Source: Aquicoccus porphyridii
GTDB lineage: Bacteria > Pseudomonadota > Alphaproteobacteria > Rhodobacterales > Rhodobacteraceae
NCBI RefSeq assembly: GCF_008369105.1
Contig: NZ_VINQ01000002.1
Span: 229,298-293,297, forward strand
Direction of reading: 5' to 3'
DNA length: 64,000 nucleotides
A model generated the notes under the pieces. The model was given only the letters and a program-made list of their open reading frames with translations. It was not told where the DNA came from and searched no databases. The position numbers and the translations under genes were made by a program. Below, piece after piece: positions 50,297 through 58,099 of the stretch (the stretch's first letter is position 1; every line of letters starts with the position of its first letter).

Positions 50297-51607
50297 TCAG
50301 GCATGGGTCTTGCGCCATTGCAAGGCTTCGAACACCCTGCCCACGACATCGCGGATCACCTGCCACCCCAGCACCAGCGCCGCACCCAGCGCCAACAGCA
50401 CCGACAGGATCACGAACCGGCGGCCGCGCCGTTGCTTGGGCCGCTCCAGTTTCGGGATCGCCACCACCGCCTTGACGTTCAGCGCCTGTTCAAGCTGCGC
50501 CCGCGTGCGGATCACCGGGTTGAGCAATTCCAGAAGAAAGGCGATGCCAACACCCAGCAAAAGGCTCATAACCCCGCCCAGCGCCGCCCGTTTCTTGCGG
50601 CTGCCCGAGACCGGGTTTTCGGGCGCCATCGCGGTTTCCAGAATTTCGATCCGCTCGAATTGCTGCTGGCTTTCCAGAAGCTGACCCATTTCGGCCTCGG
50701 TCGCGCGGCGGGTCACGATGCTGTACTGTTCACGCAATTGCTCCAACTGCCGGTTCAGTATCCCGAATTGCCGGTCGATTTCCGGTGCCCTCGCGATGAC
50801 CTCCTCGATCTCGGAAATTCGGGTGTTGATCAATGCCCGCTGTTCTTCGAGCAGCGCGCGCTGGCGCTCGATCACCTCGGCGCGCTGACGGGTTCGCGAC
50901 GCCTCAAGTTCGATGATCCGCTGGTCGATTTCAAGAAGGGTCGTGCGCAGACCCCCCAGTTCATCGCGCTGTGCCGCGATCCCTTCGGGCAGGTAGGGCG
51001 CATTGCTTTCCTTGAAATCGGCAATCCGCGATTCCAGTTCGGCCACCTCGCCCTCGATTCTCTGGGCTTCGGTCTGAAAGAATTCAAGGTTGCGCGATGC
51101 AGAGATGGAGCGCCGTTCGCGGTTGCGCTCAACCAGTTGCGACAGGAAGAGATTGGCCATCGCGGCGGCGGTTTCCGCATCGCCATATGTCACGGAAATC
51201 ATCATCCCCGTGGGCATCTGCGACACGCCGAACGGCACGTTCGGATCGGTGATCTGGGTGATGCGCACCGATTCGCGCAGCCGCGCGACCCTGAGGCTGA
51301 GCGACAGATCGGTGTCGGCAAAAAGCTCGAAACGCTCGATCACCCCGATCAGGTTGTCCCGCGCCATCAGTTGTTGTTCAAGCAGTCGCAACCGCTGATC
51401 CGCGCTCGTCCCGGCCGACGGGCTGACCCCGGCATCCGCCACCGTGGGCGCTTCGATCTGCGCCACCGCCGTTGCCTGGTAGAGGCGCGGCTGGCCCAGC
51501 ACCCACCACACGGAAACCGCGCTGCCCAGCATCGCCACCGCCACGATCAGCAGCAGGTTGCGGCGCAGCAGCCCCAGAAAATCTCCAACCGACTGAATCT
51601 GGCCCAT
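50297..51607 (-). CDS. Wzz/GumC-type polysaccharide chain-length determinant
   Basis: 436 residues. Membrane segments lie near 18-38 (LLLIVAVAMLGSAVSVWWVLG) and at the C-terminal side near 350-370 and 405-425. The long periplasmic part (about 100-330) is a coiled coil with many Glu, Arg and Gln. The Pro-rich motif before the C-terminal helix appears as MAPENPVSGSRKKRA. There is no fused kinase domain; the partner kinase is the convergent gene 24 bases away. Start ATG 51607; the frame upstream is open but does not look like protein. The 243-base region before it is AT-rich. Confidence 0.9.
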   Translation of the reverse strand: MGQIQSVGDFLGLLRRNLLLIVAVAMLGSAVSVWWVLGQPRLYQATAVAQIEAPTVADAGVSPSAGTSADQRLRLLEQQLMARDNLIGVIERFELFADTDLSLSLRVARLRESVRITQITDPNVPFGVSQMPTGMMISVTYGDAETAAAMANLFLSQLVERNRERRSISASRNLEFFQTEAQRIEGEVAELESRIADFKESNAPYLPEGIAAQRDELGGLRTTLLEIDQRIIELEASRTRQRAEVIERQRALLEEQRALINTRISEIEEVIARAPEIDRQFGILNRQLEQLREQYSIVTRRATEAEMGQLLESQQQFERIEILETAMAPENPVSGSRKKRAALGGVMSLLLGVGIAFLLELLNPVIRTRAQLEQALNVKAVVAIPKLERPKQRRGRRFVILSVLLALGAALVLGWQVIRDVVGRVFEALQWRKTHA

Positions 51608-51835
51608 CGTCCAAACACCGTATCCTTGGCGAAATTCCCTGCCCCCGCAGAAATTTGGCTTGATTATCTCACATCCGTCCTGCGCATACGGCATAGCCGC
51701 GGCAAACAGCCAGACCTGTCGGCACGGGTGTAATCCCTGTCAATCTAATCGCTTTGCCTCAATTTGGCCACTATTTTAACAAAAATCATGGAAACACTGC
51801 GTTTCGGACCAGACGACAAAATCCGCTCGAATCCG

Positions 51836-51845
51836 TGTCATGACA
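51836..51845. promoter_or_regulatory. palindrome TGTCATGACA in the wzz - PPTase gap
   Basis: Perfect 10-base palindrome just downstream of the PPTase stop and about 230 bases upstream of the wzz-type gene. The rest of the 243-base gap is AT-rich (around CTATTTTAACAAAAATCATG) and has no gene. A regulatory role is only a possibility. Confidence 0.25.
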
Positions 51846-51850
51846 GGCAC

Positions 51851-52534
51851 TTAGCGCAAAAAGCTCGTGCAGAACAGGGTGCCGCTCACCATCCCGAAAT
51901 ACCCAGACGGACGCCATCTTGGCGAATGCACCCCGGCTGACCCCGCGAACCGGGCGGAAAACCGGTGATCTGATAGATCAATATCAACCTCCATGTCACT
52001 GAATTCCATCATTTTTCCGGTCACCGGGTATTGCAGCTTGAAAACACATTCCTTGACCGAAAAGATCAGCCGCGCCATCCGCCCGGCCGTCTCGGGCGCC
52101 AATCCGCCCAGCCAGGCGCGCTCGCCCGGCGAGCAGACGATCGGCAGCAGGTCAGCGGGCAGGTCCGTATCGGGCTCAAGATCGACCGACACCGCGCGCA
52201 TCTCCCCCGCCCGCGCCACCAACGCCGCGCAGGCCCCCTCGCAATGCGAGATCGACCCGACCACCCCGCGCGGCCAGACGGGGGCACGGTCCGGCCCCAT
52301 CGCAACAGGTGCGGCAGGCACACCCAACCGCTCCATCGCGCGATGCGCCGCACGTCGCCCGGCGGCAAACTCGGCCCGCCGGGCCGAAACCGCGCGGGCC
52401 ACGGCCCGCGCCTCGGCGTCAAACATCCCTTCGGCAGATGCCGCGGGGTCTTCGACCGCCACCACCACGCCGGGCGGAAGCGCCCGTGCAAGGGCTGCCG
52501 CAAGATCCGCGAAAGGGTCGCTATCGAGCGCCAT
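51851..52534 (-). CDS. 4'-phosphopantetheinyl transferase (EntD/Sfp type)
   Basis: 227 residues. Moves the phosphopantetheine arm of CoA onto carrier domains; here the PCP of the NRPS and ACP of the PKS are obvious targets. Motifs: RRAEFAAGRRAAHRA, VGSISHCEGACAALVA, SVDLEPDTDLP (metal-binding D-x-E) and FSVKECVFKLQYP with the catalytic Lys-Glu. Start ATG 52534 is one base after the NRPS stop, so the two are coupled. Last gene of the leftward PKS-GT2-NRPS-PPTase operon. Confidence 0.93.
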   Translation of the reverse strand: MALDSDPFADLAAALARALPPGVVVAVEDPAASAEGMFDAEARAVARAVSARRAEFAAGRRAAHRAMERLGVPAAPVAMGPDRAPVWPRGVVGSISHCEGACAALVARAGEMRAVSVDLEPDTDLPADLLPIVCSPGERAWLGGLAPETAGRMARLIFSVKECVFKLQYPVTGKMMEFSDMEVDIDLSDHRFSARFAGSAGVHSPRWRPSGYFGMVSGTLFCTSFLR

Positions 52535-52535
52535 C

Positions 52536-55500
52536 TCAGGTTCTCGCCATCCTGCGTTTCGCCCGCATCTCGCGGCGGCGCGACTGCATGTCACTCTCCG
52601 TCATGACCGGCTCCGACCCCTTGCCCGGTGCCGGTTTCGCGGCAGGTTCCGGCCCGTCGCCAACCAGCTCCCGAACCCGCGTTGCCAATCCTTCAAGCGT
52701 GGGAAAGCGGAAGATGTCGGTGATCGCCAGTTTCGGCACCGCGCACAGTTCGCGAATTTCGCGATGCGCCTGCACCGCCAGAAGCGAATGCCCGCCAAGG
52801 TCGAAAAAACTGTCCCTGGCGCCGATCCGTGCAACCCCCAGAACATGGGTCCAGACCCCGGCGATGCGACCCTCGACGCTGCCCGCATCTGGTGCGGCGG
52901 CGGCTTCGGGCGCGGCACCCCGCATCGGCGCGGGCAGCGCCTTGCGATCCACCTTGCGATTGGGCGTCAGCGGGAATTGATCCAGCCGCACGAAATGCGC
53001 GGGCACCATGAACTCGGGCAGATCACGCGCCAGCGCCGAACGCAGCGCCGCCTCGTCCAGCGCCCCGTCCGACAGAAGGTAGGCCACCAGCCGCGTGTCG
53101 CCGGGGTTGTCCTCGCGCGCCATCACCACCGCCTGGCGGATACCGGGCTGTTCATGCAGCCGCGTTTCGATCTCGCCCAGCTCGATGCGATAGCCGCGCA
53201 GCTTGACCTGATTGTCGGCCCGGCCCAGGAACTCGAGCCGCCCATCGGCACGCCAGCGCACCAGATCGCCGGTGCGATACATCCGTCCCCCCTGCCCGCC
53301 ATGGAACGGGTTGGGAACGAACCGCTCTTGCGTCAGCGCCTCGCGCTGCCAGTATCCGCGCGCAACCCCCGCCCCACCGATCCAAAGCTCCCCGGCGACG
53401 CCCACCGGCACCGGCTGCATGGCCTCGTCCAGCACGTAAACCTGCGTGTTGGCGATGGGCGTGCCGATATTCACGACACCCTCGCCCGCCTGCGCACTCT
53501 CGGTGGTGGACCAGATCGTGGTCTCGGTGGGGCCATACATGTTCTCGATACGTGCATCGGTGATCTGCGCGAATTCGTCCACCAACGCCCCCGAAAGCGC
53601 CTCGCCCCCGATCATCAGGTGCTTCACCCGGCCAAGTGCCAGCCGCGCCTCCTCGTTCATCGCGATCATCCGGGCAAGGCTGGGCGTGCATTGCAGATGC
53701 GTCACCCCGTGGCGCATGATCTGGGCGGCAATCGAGAAATCGTCCTCGGCCATGCCCTGCGCAAGGTTGGCACGGCGATGCACCTCGGCCAGCGGCTTGA
53801 GCCCGTCCAGCACCAGGTCCGGGTCGATGCCATAGTCGATCAGGCAGCCGATCTCGGTCACGCCGATCCGCTTGAGTTGTTCGATCCGATCAAGGCAATC
53901 CTCGACCGTGCCGAAAAGCCCCGAATCCTCGAAATAGCGCAGGAACGCGAATTCGAGAATCCCGTCGAGATCGTCCTCGGTCAGCGTCTCGAGGTCGAGA
54001 TCGAACGGGTTGTCCACCCCCTTGGGCTTCTTGAAGGCGGGGAAGGTCCAGGCATATTGCTTGATCAACGCCGCCGCCGCGCCGAGATAATCCCGCATCG
54101 GCCCGCGCGCCACTTCGCGCGCCTTCTCGCGGGTTTCGGCCACATAGGTATGCAGCATCAGTGTGATGTTGAAATCCTCGGGATCATGCCCCGCCCCGCG
54201 CAGCGCGTCGTGGTAGATCCTGATCTTTTCGCCCACCTCGTCGATCGACTGGCCCAGAAGGTGGGTGAGCACATTGGCCCCGATCTCGCCCGCCTCGCGC
54301 CATGTCTGCGGGTTGCCTGCGATGGTCAGCCAGACCGGCAATTCCTTCGACACCGGGCGCGGCTGGGTCAGCACCGCGCAATCCTTGCCCTTGCCATTGG
54401 GAAACTGCACCGCCTCGCCACGCCACAACGCGCGGATCTTTTCGATCGTGTCGAACATCGCCACCTTGTTGTTCGGCGGCGCGTTTTCCGGACGCAGCAC
54501 GAAATCATCGGGCTGCCAGCCGCTGGCAATGCCCAGCCCCGCACGCCCGTTGGTGAGGTTGTCGATCACCGCCCAATCCTCGGCGATCCTGAGCGGATGG
54601 TGCAGCGGTGCGACGCAAGAGCCCGACCGCACCGCGATATTCTGCGTCACCGCCGCGATGGCCGCGCCCGTCACCGCCGGGTTCGGATAGGGACCGCCAA
54701 AGGCCGCGAAATGCCGCTCGGGCGTCCAGACCGTGGAAAACCCATGGGTATCGGCGAATTTCGCACCTTCCAGCAGCATCCGGTATTTCTGCTTGCCCGG
54801 TCCATCGTCATTGCCCCAGTAGAACAGGCCGATATCCATGCCCTTGCCGGTCATCGCGATCCGGCCATGGCTGACCAGCGTGCGGCTTTCGTCGCCCGAA
54901 AGCACCAGCTTGAAACCCCGCGCCAGCGTCCAGAACAGCTCAAGCACCGAAATGTCGAAACTCAGGCTCGTCACCGCCAGCCACACGCTGCCCGGCTCAT
55001 GCGGGATGCGCGCATCCATGCCGGTAAAGAAGTTCGATACGTTGCGATGCTCGACCATGACCCCCTTGGGCTTGCCGGTCGACCCGGAGGTATAGATCAG
55101 ATAGGCAAGGTCCGCGCCAATGACGCCGCTCTTGGCATTCGCCTCGGGGGCCGACGCGATCCGCGGATCGGCGTCCAGCACGAGCGCGGCCGCCGACGTC
55201 GCCGGAAGCGCGGATTGCGTGGCGCTTGTCGTCACGATCACGGGCGCGCCGCTGTCCTCGGCATAAAGCCGGATGCGGTCGGCGGGATAGGCCGGATCAA
55301 GCGGCACATAGGCCCCGCCCGCCTTGAGAATCCCGAGCGCCCCCACCAGAAGATGCAGCGACCGCTCCACGGCCAGCCCAACGAGCGTTCCCGGCCCCAC
55401 CCCCATGTCGCGCAGCACATGCGCCACGCGGTTGGCCCGGGCGTTCAACTCGCCATAGCTCAGGCTCTCGCCCTCGAAGACCAGCGCCGTGGCCTCGGGG

Positions 55501-57083
55501 GTGCGCGCCGCCTGCGCCTCGAAGGCATGGTGAATGCACAGATCGGGATCATGGTCCGTTTCCGTCGCGTTCCAGCCGTTGATCACCAGGTCACGCTCGG
55601 TCTCGGGCAGCACCGGCAGCGCCTCGGGCGCCATGTCCAGCGCGCCCGGCACCTGCGCCAGATGTTCGAGCCGCGCCGCCCAAAGCCGCGCCAGCGCCTC
55701 GCCGGCCCGCGCGCCATCGAAATGGATCGCCCCCGGCGTGATGGTCAATGCCGTGCCCTCGATCAACCCGCCCTGATCGGCCAGCCCGACCTGTGGCATC
55801 GCGACCCGCCCGATCTCGCGGTCTCGGGCCTCGATATCGAGCGCGAAACAGGGATGTTTGCGCGCGGTGTCCAGATCATCCCCCGCGCGCAGCGGCACCC
55901 AGCGGCTGACATAACCCGGCGCCACCTCCGCCCCCGGCGCGGCATAGGCCAGATCGGCCACGCCCGTCTGCGACAGCGCAGCAACCAGCCCGGCCGCCAG
56001 CCGCAACACCTCATCCGCCCCAAGTCCGGTTTCAAGCGGCACCGACCCCGCCGCCCCGGGCGCCCCGCCGCCCGTCACCTCGGCGGGCACCAGCGCGCGC
56101 AGCTGCGCCCGCCAATGCGCATCGCCGCGCGCAGCCTGTGCCATCGCGGCCTCCAGCCGGGCGCGCTCCGCCTCGTCCGGGGCCGGCAACATATCGCCCT
56201 CGGCCAGTATCGCGAACAGGTCCACCGCCCCGCCACAGATCGCCGTCACCCCCTGCAACACCACGGCACCCTTGCCCGTCGCCACGCGCAGCGCGTCCCC
56301 GTCAACCTCAAGCACCGTGCCCGGCGTCGCCGGGGCCGCCGGTTCACGCGGGATGCGCGCGCCACCGACCAGCAGAACCTGCCCCGCAACCTCGATCTTG
56401 GGCGCGGCGAGCGGATTCCAGTATGGCCCGTGATCAAGCGCGCGAACCATCCGCACGACCTCTTCCGCGGGCTGCGCGAAATCGATCCGCCCTGCCGCCA
56501 CGGGTCGCTTGTCGCGCCCGAAATAGCTGCGCCCCGACAGGTCCTGCGCCACCACCGGCACCTCCGGGCGCGACAGTTTCTCGAGCACCGCCCCGAACGA
56601 CCCCATCGCCGCTTCATAGCATTTCGTGTTGAGCGTCAGCGCCGTGTCGCCCTCGGAAATGTCGAACATCACCTGCTCGACGATCCCGCCGGTATCGGCG
56701 CGCGGCTCTATCATGTGCCACGTGATCCCGTGCCGCCGTTCGCCATTCATCAACGCCCAGACCGGCGCGTTGAGACCGGCATAGGCCGGCAGCGGCCCGT
56801 CATGGAAATTGACCGCCCCCCGGCGCGGCAACGCCAGAACGTCATCGGGCAGCATGTCGAGATTGGCAATCGACAGGAGCCAGTCATGCGCGACCCCTTG
56901 AAGTCGCCCGGCCAGCCCGGCCCCCGGTGCGATCACCGGCACGCCGCGCGCCTCGCCCCATGCGGCGATGTCATCGTTGCGCGTGACCAGCGCGGCAAGG
57001 ACATGCCCCCCCGCGATCAGCTTTTCACCGCATTGAATGGCAAGGCTCTCGTTGCCGATCACGATCATGGTTTGCGCGGTCAT
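52536..57083 (-). CDS. NRPS with formyltransferase, adenylation domain containing a nested luciferase-like monooxygenase, and PCP
   Basis: 1515 residues. Order: formyltransferase (about 1-290; NFHDGPLPAYAGLN and RADTGG give the Asn92-His94-Asp130 triad); a 300-505 region resembling the C-terminal lobe of a condensation domain, without HHxxxDG; adenylation domain (about 517-735), with the P-loop YTSGSTGKPKG and A4 motif FDISVLELF; an inserted FMN-type luciferase-like monooxygenase (about 749-1085; GLFYWGNDDGPGK, FSTVWTPERHF, LGIASGWQPDDF); the rest of the A domain (NMYGPTETT, YRTGDLVRW, TPNRKVDRK); a carrier domain with Ser1433 in LGGHSLLA. Specificity positions read by motif give D-I-L-Q-M-G-M-I-W-K, the glycine pattern. 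ATG 57083 shares a base with the stop of the GT2 gene. Confidence 0.92.
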   Translation of the reverse strand: MTAQTMIVIGNESLAIQCGEKLIAGGHVLAALVTRNDDIAAWGEARGVPVIAPGAGLAGRLQGVAHDWLLSIANLDMLPDDVLALPRRGAVNFHDGPLPAYAGLNAPVWALMNGERRHGITWHMIEPRADTGGIVEQVMFDISEGDTALTLNTKCYEAAMGSFGAVLEKLSRPEVPVVAQDLSGRSYFGRDKRPVAAGRIDFAQPAEEVVRMVRALDHGPYWNPLAAPKIEVAGQVLLVGGARIPREPAAPATPGTVLEVDGDALRVATGKGAVVLQGVTAICGGAVDLFAILAEGDMLPAPDEAERARLEAAMAQAARGDAHWRAQLRALVPAEVTGGGAPGAAGSVPLETGLGADEVLRLAAGLVAALSQTGVADLAYAAPGAEVAPGYVSRWVPLRAGDDLDTARKHPCFALDIEARDREIGRVAMPQVGLADQGGLIEGTALTITPGAIHFDGARAGEALARLWAARLEHLAQVPGALDMAPEALPVLPETERDLVINGWNATETDHDPDLCIHHAFEAQAARTPEATALVFEGESLSYGELNARANRVAHVLRDMGVGPGTLVGLAVERSLHLLVGALGILKAGGAYVPLDPAYPADRIRLYAEDSGAPVIVTTSATQSALPATSAAALVLDADPRIASAPEANAKSGVIGADLAYLIYTSGSTGKPKGVMVEHRNVSNFFTGMDARIPHEPGSVWLAVTSLSFDISVLELFWTLARGFKLVLSGDESRTLVSHGRIAMTGKGMDIGLFYWGNDDGPGKQKYRMLLEGAKFADTHGFSTVWTPERHFAAFGGPYPNPAVTGAAIAAVTQNIAVRSGSCVAPLHHPLRIAEDWAVIDNLTNGRAGLGIASGWQPDDFVLRPENAPPNNKVAMFDTIEKIRALWRGEAVQFPNGKGKDCAVLTQPRPVSKELPVWLTIAGNPQTWREAGEIGANVLTHLLGQSIDEVGEKIRIYHDALRGAGHDPEDFNITLMLHTYVAETREKAREVARGPMRDYLGAAAALIKQYAWTFPAFKKPKGVDNPFDLDLETLTEDDLDGILEFAFLRYFEDSGLFGTVEDCLDRIEQLKRIGVTEIGCLIDYGIDPDLVLDGLKPLAEVHRRANLAQGMAEDDFSIAAQIMRHGVTHLQCTPSLARMIAMNEEARLALGRVKHLMIGGEALSGALVDEFAQITDARIENMYGPTETTIWSTTESAQAGEGVVNIGTPIANTQVYVLDEAMQPVPVGVAGELWIGGAGVARGYWQREALTQERFVPNPFHGGQGGRMYRTGDLVRWRADGRLEFLGRADNQVKLRGYRIELGEIETRLHEQPGIRQAVVMAREDNPGDTRLVAYLLSDGALDEAALRSALARDLPEFMVPAHFVRLDQFPLTPNRKVDRKALPAPMRGAAPEAAAAPDAGSVEGRIAGVWTHVLGVARIGARDSFFDLGGHSLLAVQAHREIRELCAVPKLAITDIFRFPTLEGLATRVRELVGDGPEPAAKPAPGKGSEPVMTESDMQSRRREMRAKRRMART

Positions 57084-58096
57084 CACGATTTTCCTTCCTT
57101 CAGGGCGGGGTTGCCGCCCTTCACGTTTGTCCCGGCCGTCGCCCCGCGCCTGCTCGGCGCGGTGAAAAGCGATTTGAGGTCATGGGCGATCAGGTGGCGC
57201 AGGAAACGCGGCGGATCGACCAGCCCGCGCCGCTGAACCAGCGCGCGCAGCCGATAAAGGCTCCCCCCCGCCACATGCGCCAGCGTCGCCAATACGGCAT
57301 AACCAAGCCCATGGTTCTTCACGAAATAATACCAGCGCGAGTCAAGCCAGTATTCCGGCACCCGGTCCCACGCCTTCATCCCCGTGCTGACCGACCCGAT
57401 ATGCGTCACCCGGCTCTCGACCACGTAATGCGTGGGCCAGCCCGCCAGCGCGGCACGGCGGCAGAGGTCGGTCTCCTCGAAGTAAAGAAAGAACGCCTCG
57501 TCGAACAACCCGATCTCGTCCAGCACACGCGCCCGCATCATCACGCTCGCCCCGGCCAGCCAATCAACCGGGCCGCTCACCTCGGGCACCGGCAGGGGCA
57601 CGACATGATCGGCCAGCATCCGCGTGACCGGCCCGAACCGGATCGCGCCCTCGAACTCGCTCAGGATACCGGGAAAGCGAAAGGCGGTGACATGGGTGTC
57701 CTGCTCGGGGCCATGGATATAGCTGCCCGCGAATCCGACCCCGGGGCGCGCTTCGAGATAGTCGAACAAGACCCGGATCGCACCCGCATCGGGAAAGGCA
57801 TCGGAATTGAGGATGTAATAGTAATCGGGCGCCGACCCGTCGCGCAGCCCCGCGCGCATACCGAAATTCATGCCCGCACCGAACCCGCCATTGCGCCCCG
57901 ATTGCAGCACCCGAACATCCCAGCCCCGCGTAGCGACCCCCTCTTGCAGCGCCTCGAACGACCCGTCGCCGCTGTCGTTGTCGACGATTACCAGCTCGCC
58001 CGCGATCCCCTCCATCTCGCGCAGCGCCGCCTCTGCCGCCTCCAGCGTCATCGCCGGGGTGCGATAGTTGAGGATGATGGTCAGAACCCGCGCCAT
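57083..58096 (-). CDS. GT2-family glycosyltransferase of the PKS/NRPS operon
   Basis: 337 residues of the rhamnosyltransferase-like GT2 subgroup: IILNYRTPAMTLEA, VDNDSGDGSFEAL, NGGFGAGMNFGMRAG, YILNSDAFPDAG (metal-binding region), and GASVMMRARVLDEIGLFDEAFFLYFEETDLCRR. No strong membrane segment; the C-terminal 80 residues are basic. It begins three bases after the PKS stop and overlaps the NRPS start (TGATG), so it belongs to the same transcript and probably glycosylates the PKS/NRPS product. Confidence 0.9.
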   Translation of the reverse strand: MARVLTIILNYRTPAMTLEAAEAALREMEGIAGELVIVDNDSGDGSFEALQEGVATRGWDVRVLQSGRNGGFGAGMNFGMRAGLRDGSAPDYYYILNSDAFPDAGAIRVLFDYLEARPGVGFAGSYIHGPEQDTHVTAFRFPGILSEFEGAIRFGPVTRMLADHVVPLPVPEVSGPVDWLAGASVMMRARVLDEIGLFDEAFFLYFEETDLCRRAALAGWPTHYVVESRVTHIGSVSTGMKAWDRVPEYWLDSRWYYFVKNHGLGYAVLATLAHVAGGSLYRLRALVQRRGLVDPPRFLRHLIAHDLKSLFTAPSRRGATAGTNVKGGNPALKEGKS

Positions 58097-58099
58097 GCC

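Noticed and set aside
49067-51769. Shared 9-mer AATTTGGCC upstream of the kinase and of the Wzz gene
   Set aside because: The two copies have opposite orientation relative to their genes and no symmetry, so a common operator is not supported.
51993-57236. 1747-codon open frame on the + strand across the NRPS and PPTase genes
   Set aside because: Antisense to clearly coding, motif-rich sequence; composition dominated by Arg, His and Pro.
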